Assembly (NCBI RefSeq): GCF_001005085.2
Contig: NZ_LBMU02000041.1
Span: 1 to 64,000 of the forward strand
DNA length: 64,000 nucleotides
From: Streptomyces humi
GTDB taxonomy: Bacteria > Actinomycetota > Actinomycetes > Streptomycetales > Streptomycetaceae
Direction of reading: 5' to 3'
Made by a program: the position numbers and the translations under genes. Of the stretch, positions 8,159 to 16,950 are shown piece by piece. Within the stretch, counting starts at the first letter, position 1. Every line of letters begins with the position of its first letter. Below the pieces are notes generated by a model, which saw nothing but the letters and a program-made list of their open reading frames with translations, was not told where the DNA came from and did no database searches.

Positions 8159-9520
8159 ATGACCAAGGCCGGAACCACCCTGGCGGCAGAAAAGGCCCCC
8201 GCCTCCCCCGAACGTCTCCCCCGGCGCCGGGGTGTCGAACTCGCCCTGATCGTGCTGGCCGTGCTGCTCTCCGTGTACGGCTACTGCGCGGTCGGTCTTG
8301 CCAGGACCGGCTCCGTCCCGCCCGGCGCCGCCGGTTACGGAGCCGGCCTCGGGATCCTCGCGCTCGTCGCCCATCTCGCCGTACGCCTGCGCGCTCCGTA
8401 CGCCGATCCGCTGCCGCTGCCGATCGGGGTGCTGCTGAACGGACTGGGTCTGGTCCTGATCTACCGGCTGGACCTGGAGACCCCGGGTGACCGCGCGGCC
8501 CCCGCCCAACTCGTCTGGTCCACCCTGGGCGTCGGCTTCTTCATCCTGGTCGTGCTGATGCTGCGCGACCACCGCGTCCTCCAGCGCTACGCGTACGTCT
8601 GCGTGGCCGCCGCCCTCGTCCTGCTGCTGCTCCCGATCTTCTTCCCGGCCGTCAACGGAGCCCGGATCTGGGTCCGGATCGCCGGATTCTCCCTCCAGCC
8701 CAGCGAGTTCGCGAAGGTGCTGCTCGCGGTGTTCTTCGCCGCGTACCTGGCCGCCAACCGCAACGCGCTCGCCTACGCGGGCCGCCGGCTGTGGTTCATG
8801 CAGTTCCCGACGGGGCGGGTGCTGGGCCCGATCGTCACCATCTGGCTGGTGAGCGTCGGGGTGCTGATCCTGGAACGTGACCTGGGCACCTCGCTGCTCT
8901 TCTTCGGCCTGTTCGTGGTCATGCTGTACGTCGCCACCGGGCGTACCGGCTGGATCGCCGTCGGCCTGCTGCTCGCCGTGTTCGGCGCGGTCGCCGTCGG
9001 CCGCCTGGAACCGCACGTGCACGGCCGTATCGAGGACTGGCTGCATCCGTTCGCCTCGGTCGACGCGGGGCAGGGGCCGAACCAACTCGCCCAGTCCCTC
9101 TTCGCGTTCGCCGCCGGCGGGGTGCTCGGCGCCGGGCTCGGCCTCGGCCACTCCGTCCTCATCGGCTTCGCCGCCAAGTCGGACTTCATCCTGGCCACCG
9201 CGGGCGAGGAACTCGGCCTCGCCGGTCTCTCCGCGGTCTTCCTGCTCTACGGTCTGCTCGTCGAACGCGGCTACCGGGCCGGCCTCGCCCTGCGCGACCC
9301 CTTCGCGCGGCTCCTCGCGGTGGGGCTGGCCTCGATCGTCGCCCTCCAGGTGTTCGTGATCGCGGGCGGGGTGACGGGCCTGATCCCGCTGACCGGCATG
9401 GCCATGCCGTTCCTCGCCCAGGGCGGCTCCTCGGTCGTCACCAACTGGGCGATCGTCGCCCTGCTGATCCGGGTGAGCGACTCGGCCCGCAGGCACTACG
9501 ACGGGCGGGTGGCGCCGTGA
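8159..9520 (+). CDS. FtsW/RodA/SpoVE-family peptidoglycan polymerase (SEDS)
   Basis: 453 aa multi-pass membrane protein with about ten to twelve hydrophobic segments. Family blocks include 'INGARIWVRIAGFSLQPSEFAK'-like sequence near residues 160-185, 'LLFFGLFVVMLYVATGR', 'NQLAQSLFAFAAGGVLGAGL' and the C-terminal 'TGLIPLTGMAMPFLAQGGSS', diagnostic of SEDS glycosyltransferases that polymerise lipid II. The GTGA overlap with the penicillin-binding protein at 9517 gives the standard SEDS/class B PBP pair. Streptomyces has several such pairs (growth, sporulation septation); which one this is cannot be told from sequence alone. Confidence 0.93.
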   Translation: MTKAGTTLAAEKAPASPERLPRRRGVELALIVLAVLLSVYGYCAVGLARTGSVPPGAAGYGAGLGILALVAHLAVRLRAPYADPLPLPIGVLLNGLGLVLIYRLDLETPGDRAAPAQLVWSTLGVGFFILVVLMLRDHRVLQRYAYVCVAAALVLLLLPIFFPAVNGARIWVRIAGFSLQPSEFAKVLLAVFFAAYLAANRNALAYAGRRLWFMQFPTGRVLGPIVTIWLVSVGVLILERDLGTSLLFFGLFVVMLYVATGRTGWIAVGLLLAVFGAVAVGRLEPHVHGRIEDWLHPFASVDAGQGPNQLAQSLFAFAAGGVLGAGLGLGHSVLIGFAAKSDFILATAGEELGLAGLSAVFLLYGLLVERGYRAGLALRDPFARLLAVGLASIVALQVFVIAGGVTGLIPLTGMAMPFLAQGGSSVVTNWAIVALLIRVSDSARRHYDGRVAP

Positions 9521-10992
9521 GCCGGCAGCAGGGGACCGCCGCGTACGTCCGCCGCGCCCGCGCCCTGTGCGCCCTGCTGCTGTTCGCGCTCCTCGTCAAC
9601 GCCGGGCGCGTCCAGATCGTGCAGGCCCCCTCCTACGACGGCAACCCGGCCAACCGCCGGGCCACGATCGCCCGTTACGGCCTGCCCCGGGGGGACATCC
9701 TGGTCGGCGGCGAGACGGTCACCGGATCCCGGGACAGCCGGGAGCAGCTGCGCTACGAACGCACCTATCCGCAGGGCCCGTTGTACGCCCCGGTCACCGG
9801 GTTCGCCTCCCAGCTGTACGGCACGACGTTCCTGGAGCACTCCGAGGACGGCCTGCTCGCCGGCACCGACCCGCTGCTGTCGCCGTTCCCGCTGTGGCAC
9901 GACGGCAGCCGGGTGCCGACCCCCGGCGGGAACGTGGTGACCACCCTGAACCGGTACGCCCAGGAGGCCGCCTTCCGCGGTCTGGGCACCCGCAAGGGCG
10001 CGGTGGCCGCGATCGAACCGGCGACCGGCCGGATCCTCGCCCTGGTCTCCACGCCGTCCTACGACCCCTCCGAACTGTCCGGCAACGGCAGGCGGGTGGC
10101 AGCGGCCTGGGCTCGGCTCAACGACGACCCGGAGAAGCCGATGCTCAACCGGGCGGTACGGCAGACGTATCCGCCGGGCTCGACGTTCAAGGTGGTCACC
10201 GCGGCCGCCGCCCTGGACGCCGGGGTGGTCACCGACCTGGACGCGCCGACCGACTCCCCCGACCCCTACCGGCTGCCCGGCACCACGACCCGGCTGACCA
10301 ACGAGGGGGACGGCTGCCGGGACGCCTCGCTGCGGGAGGCCTTCGAGTGGTCGTGCAACACGGTCTTCGCGAAACTGGGCGTGGACGTGGGGGTCGCGGA
10401 CATGACGACGGTGGCCCAGGGGTTCGGCTTCAACGACACGCAGCTGCGGATCCCGTTCTCGGCCGCGCCCAGCACCTTCGACACCAGCGTGGACAGGGCG
10501 CAGCTGGCGCTGTCGTCGATCGGGCAGTACAACACCCGAGCCACCCCGCTGCAAATGGCGATGGTCTCGGCCGCGGTGGCGGACGGGGGGATGGTCCGGC
10601 CGCCGTATCTCGTGGAGCGGACCGAGCGGCCGACCGGTGAGACGGTGGGCACGGGCGGCGCGGGCCCGGTGCGGCAGGTGATGAGCCCCTCGACGGCGGT
10701 GCGCATGAAGGAGCTCATGGTCGACGTGGTCCAGGAGGGCACCGGCGGCAACGCGGCGATCCGCGGCGCCACGGTCGGCGGCAAGACCGGCACCGCGCAG
10801 CACGGGGTCGGCAACTCCGGGGTGCCGTACGCCTGGTTCGTGTCCTGGGCGCAGGCGGACACCGACGTGGAGCCGAAGGTGGCGGTGGCGGTGGTGGTCG
10901 AGGACGCGGCGGCCGACCGCGGGGAGATCAGCGGGGGCGGGGACGCGGCGCCGATCGCCAGGGCGGTGATGCGGGCGGTGCTCGGGTTCTGA
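9517..10992 (+). CDS. Class B penicillin-binding protein (transpeptidase)
   Basis: 491 aa. One N-terminal membrane anchor (CALLLFALLVNAGRVQIVQA), then a short dimerisation domain, then the transpeptidase domain. All three active-site motifs are visible: STFK with Ser222, SCN at 279-281 and KTGT beginning at Lys423. It cross-links glycan strands made by the overlapping SEDS protein. The PASTA domains found in some actinobacterial PBPs are absent. The final codons and stop (CTCGGGTTCTGA) are repeated downstream with period 44-45. Confidence 0.94.
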   Translation: MSRQQGTAAYVRRARALCALLLFALLVNAGRVQIVQAPSYDGNPANRRATIARYGLPRGDILVGGETVTGSRDSREQLRYERTYPQGPLYAPVTGFASQLYGTTFLEHSEDGLLAGTDPLLSPFPLWHDGSRVPTPGGNVVTTLNRYAQEAAFRGLGTRKGAVAAIEPATGRILALVSTPSYDPSELSGNGRRVAAAWARLNDDPEKPMLNRAVRQTYPPGSTFKVVTAAAALDAGVVTDLDAPTDSPDPYRLPGTTTRLTNEGDGCRDASLREAFEWSCNTVFAKLGVDVGVADMTTVAQGFGFNDTQLRIPFSAAPSTFDTSVDRAQLALSSIGQYNTRATPLQMAMVSAAVADGGMVRPPYLVERTERPTGETVGTGGAGPVRQVMSPSTAVRMKELMVDVVQEGTGGNAAIRGATVGGKTGTAQHGVGNSGVPYAWFVSWAQADTDVEPKVAVAVVVEDAAADRGEISGGGDAAPIARAVMRAVLGF

Positions 10993-11125
10993 ACCAGGAC
11001 CGCCCACTCCCCGCTCGCGACCGCGCCCGGGTTCTGAACCGGGACCGCCCGCCCCCGCTCGCGACCGCGCCCGGGTTCTGAACCAGGACCGCCCCCCCGC
11101 CCCCGCTCGCGGCCCCGCTCGCGGT
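10984..11125 (+). repeat. 44-45-bp tandem array spanning the PBP stop codon
   Basis: GGGTTCTGAACC starts at 10984, 11029 and 11073, each followed by GGACCGCCC and CCCCGCTCGCGACCGCGCCC. Unit 1 contains the native TGA of the PBP; units 2 and 3 are intergenic. A further partial unit (CCGCTCGCGG) follows. Confidence 0.85.
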
Positions 11126-11231
11126 AGACGCGGCGTCAACAAGTCGTGCGCGGGGGATTGACCGTCTTGCTGACACGCGGTCTCATAAGAGCGGACGACG
11201 ACGTACCCCCGGGTAACGAGGTGAGGGAGCC

Positions 11232-12170
11232 ATGACGACCCTGACGGAAGCCGACGCGGTCGACGGACTGCGGGACGCGCTCGGCCTGCTCAAGGACCGC
11301 GAACAGGTGGCCGAACGGCTGCTCGTCTCCTCCGCGAAGCACTCCTTCGACCCGGACAAGGAGCTGGACTGGGACGCGCCCTTCGAGGACGGCAAGTGGT
11401 TCTGGCCGCCGGAGCTGGTGTCGCTCTACGACACGCCGATGTGGAAGCGGATGAGCGAGGAGCAGCGGATCCTGCTGTCGCAGCACGAGGCCTCGGCGCT
11501 GGCCTCGCTCGGCATCTGGTTCGAGCTGATCCTGATGCAGCTGCTGGTCCGGCACATCTACGACAAGGCGGCGACGTCCGCGCACGTGCGCTACGCGCTG
11601 ACCGAGATCGAGGACGAGTGCCGGCACTCGAAGATGTTCGCCCGGCTGATCGAGCGCGGGGACGCGCCCTGGTACCCGGTGAGCCGGGCCCACCAGAACC
11701 TGGGGCGGCTGTTCAAGACGATCTCGACCACGCCCGGGTCGTTCACGGCGACCCTGCTGGGCGAGGAGGTCCTGGACTGGATGCAGCGGCTGACCTTCCC
11801 CGACGAGCGGGTGCAGACGCTGGTGCGGGGGGTCACCCGGATCCACGTGGTGGAGGAGGCCCGGCATGTGCGGTACGCCCGTGAGGAGCTGCGGCGGCAG
11901 ATGGTGACCGCTCCGCGGTGGTCGCAGGAGTTCACCCGGGTGACCTCGGGCGAGTTCGCGCGGGTGTTCTCCGTGGCGTTCGTCAATCCCGAGGTCTACA
12001 CGAACGTGGGGCTGGACCGGCGGGAGGCCGTGGCGCAGGTGCGGGCGAGCGGGCATCGGCGGGAGGTCATGCAGACCGGCGCGAAGCGACTGACCGACTT
12101 CCTGGATGACATCGGGGTCCTCCGGGGGGCCGGGCGGCGGTTGTGGAAGAGCTCGGGGCTGCTGGCTTGA
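11232..12170 (+). CDS. AurF-type di-iron oxygenase family protein
   Basis: 312 aa, ATG after GAGGTGAGGGAG. It is predominantly helical, with carboxylate/His motifs expected of the AurF (p-aminobenzoate N-oxygenase) ferritin-like fold: 'EIEDECRHSKMF' and 'HVVEEARHVRYAREEL', each an ExxxH-type iron ligand set, plus an upstream Glu in 'LLSQHEASALAS'. Characterised members oxidise aromatic amines; the substrate here is unknown and no biosynthetic cluster surrounds it. Probably monocistronic, between the PBP repeat array and a convergent NlpC/P60 gene. Confidence 0.85.
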   Translation: MTTLTEADAVDGLRDALGLLKDREQVAERLLVSSAKHSFDPDKELDWDAPFEDGKWFWPPELVSLYDTPMWKRMSEEQRILLSQHEASALASLGIWFELILMQLLVRHIYDKAATSAHVRYALTEIEDECRHSKMFARLIERGDAPWYPVSRAHQNLGRLFKTISTTPGSFTATLLGEEVLDWMQRLTFPDERVQTLVRGVTRIHVVEEARHVRYAREELRRQMVTAPRWSQEFTRVTSGEFARVFSVAFVNPEVYTNVGLDRREAVAQVRASGHRREVMQTGAKRLTDFLDDIGVLRGAGRRLWKSSGLLA

Positions 12171-12198
12171 GGGTCGGGTGCGGGTGCGTGGGGGTTGT

Positions 12199-12248
12199 TC
12201 GCGCAGTTCCTCCCCCAGCCTTCGGCCGGGGGTACCCCCAGCGCCCCT
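12199..12248. repeat. Dispersed repeat, copy 2, with 30-nt hairpin insert
   Basis: One arm of the dispersed palindrome, split as GCGCAGTTCC (12201-12210), a 30-nt insert (12211-12240) and GCGCCCCT (12241-12248). The insert holds GGCCTTCGGCC-like hairpin sequence with flanking C5/G5 runs, then GGTACCCCC. The last bases of the element are the first of the NlpC/P60 stop codon region, so element and gene end abut. Confidence 0.85.
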
Positions 12249-13386
12249 AGGTCGATTCAGGTCTCGTCTGCTGTGAGGTGCCGAAGCTTTCGTCCGGGCC
12301 CTCCGTCGCCGCCTTCGGGATGGCCGGCGGTGCGTAGTGGGCCAACGGCCTTGCCTTCGGGTCCGGGCGTACCGCGCCCAGGATGGGGTTGGCGGCGATC
12401 GGGGAGACCTTGATCCTCGCGCCGGGGCGGGGCGCCTGGACCACCTTGCCGTCGCCCAGGTAGAGGGCCACGTGGGTGGCCTCGGGGAAGTAGACGACCA
12501 GGTCGCCCGGTCGCAGCCGGTTCAGCGGGACGTGCGGGAGGCCGGCCCACTGCTCCTGGCTGGTGCGCGGGATGGCGGTGCCCGCGTGGTCCCAGGCCTG
12601 TGAGGTGAGGCCCGAGCAGTCGTAGGACTTCGGGCCCGCCGCGCCCCACTGGTAGGGCTTGCCCAGCTGCCGCACCGCGTAGCGCACCGCGCGGTCGCCC
12701 TCCTGGGACGGCGGGAGCGTGGTGGCGCTCAGGGCGCCGGAGGCGGTCAGGGCGCGCTGGGCGGCCGCCGTGTCCGCCTGCTCCAAGGCGGCGACGGCGG
12801 TGAGCTGGGCGGGCGTGAGGGCCGCCAGCATGCGCTCCACGTCGGACAGCCGGGCCCGGACCTCGTCGCGCTGCTTCTTCTGGGCCTCGGCGAGGGTGAG
12901 CCGGGTGTCGAGCGCCTTGCGGGCCTTGCGGGCCAGGTCGGCCCGCTTGCGCTCGTCGTCCGCGAGACGCCCCACCGTCCGGGCCCGCTCGCGGGCCAGC
13001 CGGCCGATGACATGCCCCTCGTCGAGCGCGTGCTGGGGATCACGGGCGAGGAGCAGCCGGACGTACGGGGAGATCCCGGTGGTGCTCTGGTACTGCTCGC
13101 GGGCCAGCCGGCCGGCGTCGGTCCTGCTGGTGCTCAGCGAGCGCCGGGCCCGGGCCAGCTGGTCCTCCAGGCGGGCCACCTCGGCGCGCTGGCGCCGCAG
13201 CCGTTCGTCGGCCGCGTTGTAGCTCTCGGTGGCCTGTTCGGTCCCCCGGTACAGCCTCTGAAGGTCCGTCAGCAGTTCGGCCACCGGACGGTCGGGGCCC
13301 GGCGCGGCGAGTGCGGGCGCCGGCGCGAGCACGGCCTGGACCGCCACCGCGACCGCCCCGGCCAGGCGCAGAAACCTCTCTGACAC
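12247..13386 (-). CDS. Secreted NlpC/P60 peptidoglycan hydrolase
   Basis: 379 aa; GTG start with an excellent GGAGGTGATGAC upstream. Sec signal peptide (to about residue 28, ALA-A). Residues 35-215 form a long coiled coil, typical of RipA-like regulators of cell-wall hydrolases. The NlpC/P60 domain follows, with catalytic Cys in YDCSGLT, His in THVALYLG and a polar third residue later. It cleaves D-Glu to diaminopimelate bonds in stem peptides. A proline-rich C-terminal extension follows the domain. Streptomyces NlpC/P60 genes are often controlled by c-di-AMP riboswitches, but the leader here looks too short for one. Confidence 0.93.
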   Translation of the reverse strand: MSERFLRLAGAVAVAVQAVLAPAPALAAPGPDRPVAELLTDLQRLYRGTEQATESYNAADERLRRQRAEVARLEDQLARARRSLSTSRTDAGRLAREQYQSTTGISPYVRLLLARDPQHALDEGHVIGRLARERARTVGRLADDERKRADLARKARKALDTRLTLAEAQKKQRDEVRARLSDVERMLAALTPAQLTAVAALEQADTAAAQRALTASGALSATTLPPSQEGDRAVRYAVRQLGKPYQWGAAGPKSYDCSGLTSQAWDHAGTAIPRTSQEQWAGLPHVPLNRLRPGDLVVYFPEATHVALYLGDGKVVQAPRPGARIKVSPIAANPILGAVRPDPKARPLAHYAPPAIPKAATEGPDESFGTSQQTRPEST

Positions 13387-13502
13387 GTCATCACCTCCGA
13401 TGCCGGACGGCCCTTCCGTACGGCATCGCGATCATCAGACGTGATAATCAGATAGGTTTGCTGGCTTCGCGCGGCGTGTGTGCGCGGTTCGGCGCACATC
13501 TG

Positions 13503-13811
13503 TCACCCGTCGGTGTGATCCGGCTTGGACCACGGCCACTTCGGCCTGCCGCCGCCGGTGCCGCCGCCCCTGCCCGTCTCGTCGTACACGTACTTCCACC
13601 CCTGGGTCAGCCCCAGACGCCTGCTCCGACCGCGCGGGACACGGCGGTAGACCAGGACCGTCGGCGGGCCGCCGGCCGCGTCCGGGACCGGGATGCGGTA
13701 CGTCTTCGGGGGGTGGCCGGTCATGCCGAGCAGCACGGGGAGCACCCGCCCGTCCATGGGGCCGCCCTCGAAGGGGGTGTCCTGACTCTTCACGGCACCA
13801 GTCTCAGCCAT
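13503..13811 (-). CDS. Conserved hypothetical 102-aa protein
   Basis: 102 aa, no recognised domain. Its ATG overlaps the end of the tetR-type gene by 8 bp (ATGGCTGA), so translation is probably coupled and the two form an operon. The N-terminal half resembles a short beta-strand domain ('GRVLPVLLGMTGHPPKTYRIPVP', 'TVLVYRRVPRG'); the C-terminal quarter is Gly/Arg-rich. The coupled position suggests a role linked to the TetR regulon, but nothing in the sequence identifies it. Confidence 0.65.
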   Translation of the reverse strand: MAETGAVKSQDTPFEGGPMDGRVLPVLLGMTGHPPKTYRIPVPDAAGGPPTVLVYRRVPRGRSRRLGLTQGWKYVYDETGRGGGTGGGRPKWPWSKPDHTDG

Positions 13812-14457
13812 CCGCCGCGAGGGCGTCGACGAGGGCGGCCGTCTGCGGGTCGCGGCGCGCGGTCACGCTCAGTACGGCGACGAACTGGTCCACCAGCCAG
13901 TCCCGCAGCTCCGCCACGGGCGGCTGCTTCTCCTCGTCCAGCCAGATCAGGGAGGCCGCCTCGACCGCGGTGATCCACATCCGGACGGTCATCCGGAGCC
14001 GCGGACCGGGGTCGGCGACGCCGAGGTGGCTCAGGATGTGCCGCGCGGCGGCCCGGCGCACGCCGTCCACGATCGCCGTCGTCCGCGAGGTCTCCACCAC
14101 GCTGCCGCCCTGGAGCAGGGCGCTGAAACCGGCGTCGTGCTGGTCGACGAAGGCCAGGTAGCGGTCGAGGGCCCGGGACAGGCGGGGCAGCAGCGGGCCC
14201 TCGCGGGGTTCGTCGAAGCACTGCTCCAGCTCCTCGGCGGCCGAGCGCAGGGCGGCCTCGTAGAGCTGCTGCTTGCCGCCGGGGAAGTACCGGTAGACCA
14301 GCGGGCGGGAGACCCCGGCCGCCTCCGCCACGTCGTCCAGGGAGACGTCCTCGGGCACGCGGTGCGCGAAGAGGGAGAGGGCCGCGTCGAGCAGCTGGCT
14401 GCGCCGCTCCTCGACGGACAGCCTGCGGTAGGCGGGGGTGGCGGCCTGCGGGGTCAT
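13804..14457 (-). CDS. TetR-family transcriptional regulator
   Basis: 217 aa from the ATG at 14457; the longer frame reads through the dispersed repeat and is rejected. N-terminal helix-turn-helix: 'RRSQLLDAALSLFAH', 'SLDDVAEAAGVSRPLVYRYFPGGKQQLY'. The C-terminal ligand domain is typical. No Shine-Dalgarno sequence is visible; TACCCT lies six bases before the ATG, so a leaderless transcript is plausible. It is coupled to the 102-aa gene downstream. The target is not evident; the closest candidates are its own operon or the flavoprotein gene at 14639. Confidence 0.9.
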   Translation of the reverse strand: MTPQAATPAYRRLSVEERRSQLLDAALSLFAHRVPEDVSLDDVAEAAGVSRPLVYRYFPGGKQQLYEAALRSAAEELEQCFDEPREGPLLPRLSRALDRYLAFVDQHDAGFSALLQGGSVVETSRTTAIVDGVRRAAARHILSHLGVADPGPRLRMTVRMWITAVEAASLIWLDEEKQPPVAELRDWLVDQFVAVLSVTARRDPQTAALVDALAADG

Positions 14458-14529
14458 ATGTGCAGGGTATGTGTTCCGCCGATGGTGCCGCGATGGGTGG
14501 TGGTCGGGTGCGGCACCGTAGTGGCTGGT

Positions 14530-14600
14530 CGCGCAGTTCCCCGCGCCCCTGCGGGGGCGCACCGCGGCGCCCCTTCTCTCAAGGCGCGGGGAACTGCGCG
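14530..14600. repeat. Dispersed palindromic repeat, copy 3 (18-bp arms)
   Basis: Inverted repeat with perfect 18-bp arms (14530-14547 and 14583-14600), each CGCGCAGTTCCCCGCGCC or its complement, and an internal GCCCCTGCGGGGGC hairpin. It lies between the end of the conservon operon and the tetR-type start. No hairpin insert in this copy. Confidence 0.85.
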
Positions 14601-14638
14601 AGCGACCACCACGCACCCGCGGCCGAAATCCGGCCCGA

Positions 14639-15895
14639 TCAGGCAGCGCCTGCCACCGACGCCAGGTACGCCTCCGTCTTCTCCGGCTCGTAGAAGAAGT
14701 TCTCGAAGTCGGCGGGGTTGTCGAAGCCGTTGGCGAAACGGTCCGCCACCGGCTGGAGCTGGCCCGCGGCGCCGATCAGGTTGAGGATGTGCTCCGGCGG
14801 CGGCGCCAGCATCGCGTTCGTCCACTTGGTGACGTGCTGGGCCGTGTTCCAGTAGCGGTCGAACGTCCCCTGCATCCAGGTCTCGTCGAACTCCTTCTCG
14901 CCGTGTTCGAGGATCGAGGCGAGGTAGGAGGCCGCGCACTTGGCCGCCGAGTTGGAGCCCTGGCCGGTGATCGGGTCGTTGGCGACGACCACGTCCGCGA
15001 CGCCCAGGACCAGGCCGCCGCCGGGAAGCCGGCCGATCGGGTTGCGGACGGTCGGGGCGTAGCGGCCCGCCAGGGTGCCGCCCGCGTCGGTCAGTTCGGC
15101 CTTGCCGGCCCGCGCGTACTCCCAGGGCGTGTACCGCTCCATGAGTCCCAGGGTCAGGGAGAGGTGCTCCGAGGGGTCCTTGACGCCGTTGAAGACGTCC
15201 AGCGGGCCGCCGGGTATGCCCTCCCAGAAGAGGATGTCGGCGGGTCCCGACGTGGTCAGGGTCGGCATGACGAAGAGTTCGCCGACACCGGGGACGAGGT
15301 TGCAGCGGACCGCGTAGAAGTCCGGGTGCTCGGGACGCGGGCCGAGCCCGTGGACGTAGGCGACGGCGAGCGCCCGCTGCGGCTCCGTGTACGGCGAACG
15401 GGAGGCGTCCCGGCCGAACATGGACACCAGCTCGCCCTTGCCGGCCGAGACCAGGACCAGGTCGTAGGCGCGGGAGAAGTAGTCGAGGTCACCGACGGCC
15501 GCGCCGTGGATGACCAGCTGGCCGCCGCGCTGCGCGAAGGTCTCCATCCAGCCGGCCATCTTCACCCGCTGGTCGACGGACTGGGCGTACCCGTCGAGCT
15601 TGCCCACCCAGTCGATCGCGCGGGCCGCGGGACCCTCGCCCCAGGAGCCGGGGGCGGCGACCGAGACACCGAGTCCTTCGATCTTCGGGGCCTGGGACTC
15701 CCAGAAGTTCAGCTGGAGATCGCGCTCGTGTTGCAGTGCCGTGTGGAACATGCACTGCGTCGACATGACCCGGCCGGAGCGGATCTCGTCCGCGGTCCGG
15801 TTCGACATCAGGGTGACCTCGTAGCCGTGCGACTGGAGGCCGAGGGCGAGCTGGAGGCCGGACTGGCCGGCCCCCACGACGAGTATCTTCCGCAT
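14639..15895 (-). CDS. Styrene/indole monooxygenase-like FAD protein
   Basis: 418 aa. N-terminal Rossmann motif GAGQSGLQLALGLQSHGY binds FAD, and 'MSNRTADEIRSGRVMSTQCMF'-like sequence follows, matching the StyA-type two-component flavin monooxygenases. A central substrate domain and the second nucleotide-binding segment ('GLVLGVADVVVANDPITGQGSNSA') are intact. StyA enzymes epoxidise or hydroxylate aromatics using FADH2 from a separate reductase; none is adjacent. The gene starts 16 bp after cvnD on the same strand, so it appears to be the fifth gene of the conservon operon, in the position that cvnE-type redox genes take in other conservons. Confidence 0.85.
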   Translation of the reverse strand: MRKILVVGAGQSGLQLALGLQSHGYEVTLMSNRTADEIRSGRVMSTQCMFHTALQHERDLQLNFWESQAPKIEGLGVSVAAPGSWGEGPAARAIDWVGKLDGYAQSVDQRVKMAGWMETFAQRGGQLVIHGAAVGDLDYFSRAYDLVLVSAGKGELVSMFGRDASRSPYTEPQRALAVAYVHGLGPRPEHPDFYAVRCNLVPGVGELFVMPTLTTSGPADILFWEGIPGGPLDVFNGVKDPSEHLSLTLGLMERYTPWEYARAGKAELTDAGGTLAGRYAPTVRNPIGRLPGGGLVLGVADVVVANDPITGQGSNSAAKCAASYLASILEHGEKEFDETWMQGTFDRYWNTAQHVTKWTNAMLAPPPEHILNLIGAAGQLQPVADRFANGFDNPADFENFFYEPEKTEAYLASVAGAA

Positions 15896-15911
15896 ACGGG
15901 GGACCGTTCTC

Positions 15912-16547
15912 CTACTCGGGGGTTTCGTCCAGCGCGTGGGCGACCAGGGACAGCAGCGTCTCGATCACCGGGACACGGCGGCGGGCATCCATGATCATTA
16001 CAGGTATGTGCGGCGGAATCGTCAATGCCTCGCGCACGTCCTCCGGTTCGAAGCGCTCGCTCCCGTCGAAGTGGTTGACCGCGACGACGTACGGCAGCCC
16101 GCAGCTCTCGAAGTAGTCGAGGGCCGGGAAGCAGTCCTTCAGCCGCCGGGTGTCCGCGAGGACGACGGCCCCGATCGCGCCCCGCACCAGGTCGTCCCAC
16201 ATGAACCAGAACCGCTGCTGGCCCGGCGTGCCGAACAGGTAGAGCACCAGGTCGTCGTCGAGCGTGATGCGGCCGAAGTCCATGGCCACGGTGGTGGTGA
16301 GCTTGCCGGGCGTGGCGGTGAGGTCGTCGGTCTCCTCGCTCGCCTCGGTCATCAGCGCCTCGGTCTGTAGGGGCGTGATCTCCGAGACGGCGGTGACCAG
16401 CGTGGTCTTGCCGACGCCGAAACCGCCCGCCACGACTATCTTCGTCGCGATGGGGGCCCGGCTGCGGTCCGTCTGCCACGACCGGGCGTGCTCCTCCCCG
16501 TCGAGCAGCGGGTTGACGCCGGCGGCGTCAGAGACGGCGTAGTCCAC
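15912..16547 (-). CDS. cvnD: Conservon small GTPase-like protein CvnD
   Basis: 211 aa, GTG start, overlapping cvnC by 20 bp. P-loop GGFGVGKTT (about residues 41-49), 'LYLFGTPGQQRFWFMWDDLVRGA' (G3-like switch region), 'VVAVNHFDG' (N-type base-recognition motif). Members bind GTP or ATP and act as the output of a prokaryotic receptor/G-protein-like complex at the membrane, with CvnA as sensor. Confidence 0.93.
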   Translation of the reverse strand: MDYAVSDAAGVNPLLDGEEHARSWQTDRSRAPIATKIVVAGGFGVGKTTLVTAVSEITPLQTEALMTEASEETDDLTATPGKLTTTVAMDFGRITLDDDLVLYLFGTPGQQRFWFMWDDLVRGAIGAVVLADTRRLKDCFPALDYFESCGLPYVVAVNHFDGSERFEPEDVREALTIPPHIPVMIMDARRRVPVIETLLSLVAHALDETPE

Positions 16548-16950
16548 TCAGCACCCTTTCCAGCAGAGCGCGGTCCGGGCGGCCGACGCCGTGCCCCGTC
16601 CCGGTTCCGTACACACGGATCTTTCCCTGGTCCGCGAGGTCACTGAGCAGGACCCGGACCACACCGAGCGGCATCTTCAGCAGCGCGGCGATCTCGGCCA
16701 CCGTGCGCATCCGGCGGCACAGTTCGACGATGGCCCGCATCTCCGGCATCACCCGGGTGTTGAGGGAACCGTTCGTCAGTTCCTTGCGCTCCTCGGGGGC
16801 CTCCAGGGCCGCCACGAAGGTCTCCACGAGCAGGACGTGGCCGAAGCGGGTGCGCCCGCCGGTGAGGGAGTAGGGGCGGACCCGGGCGGGCTTGCGGTCG
16901 CCGCCCCGGACCGGGAGGTTCTGCCTGCGGTTCTTCGGCGCGCTGCTCAT
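16528..16950 (-). CDS. cvnC: Conservon protein CvnC (DUF742)
   Basis: 140 aa. Contains the DUF742 signature 'VRPYSLTGGRTRF' and a winged-helix-like C-terminal part ('VAEIAALLKMPLGVVRVLLSDLADQGKI'). The start overlaps the cvnB stop (ATGA). In the conservon complex CvnC binds CvnD and CvnA; its exact biochemical role is not established. Confidence 0.93.
   Translation of the reverse strand: MSSAPKNRRQNLPVRGGDRKPARVRPYSLTGGRTRFGHVLLVETFVAALEAPEERKELTNGSLNTRVMPEMRAIVELCRRMRTVAEIAALLKMPLGVVRVLLSDLADQGKIRVYGTGTGHGVGRPDRALLERVLSGLRRL

Noticed and set aside
13387..13502. Possible c-di-AMP (ydaO) riboswitch ahead of the NlpC/P60 gene
   Set aside because: Only about 115 bp of leader precede the neighbouring gene and I could not find the conserved ydaO core; direct repeats of ATCAGA were the only structure seen.
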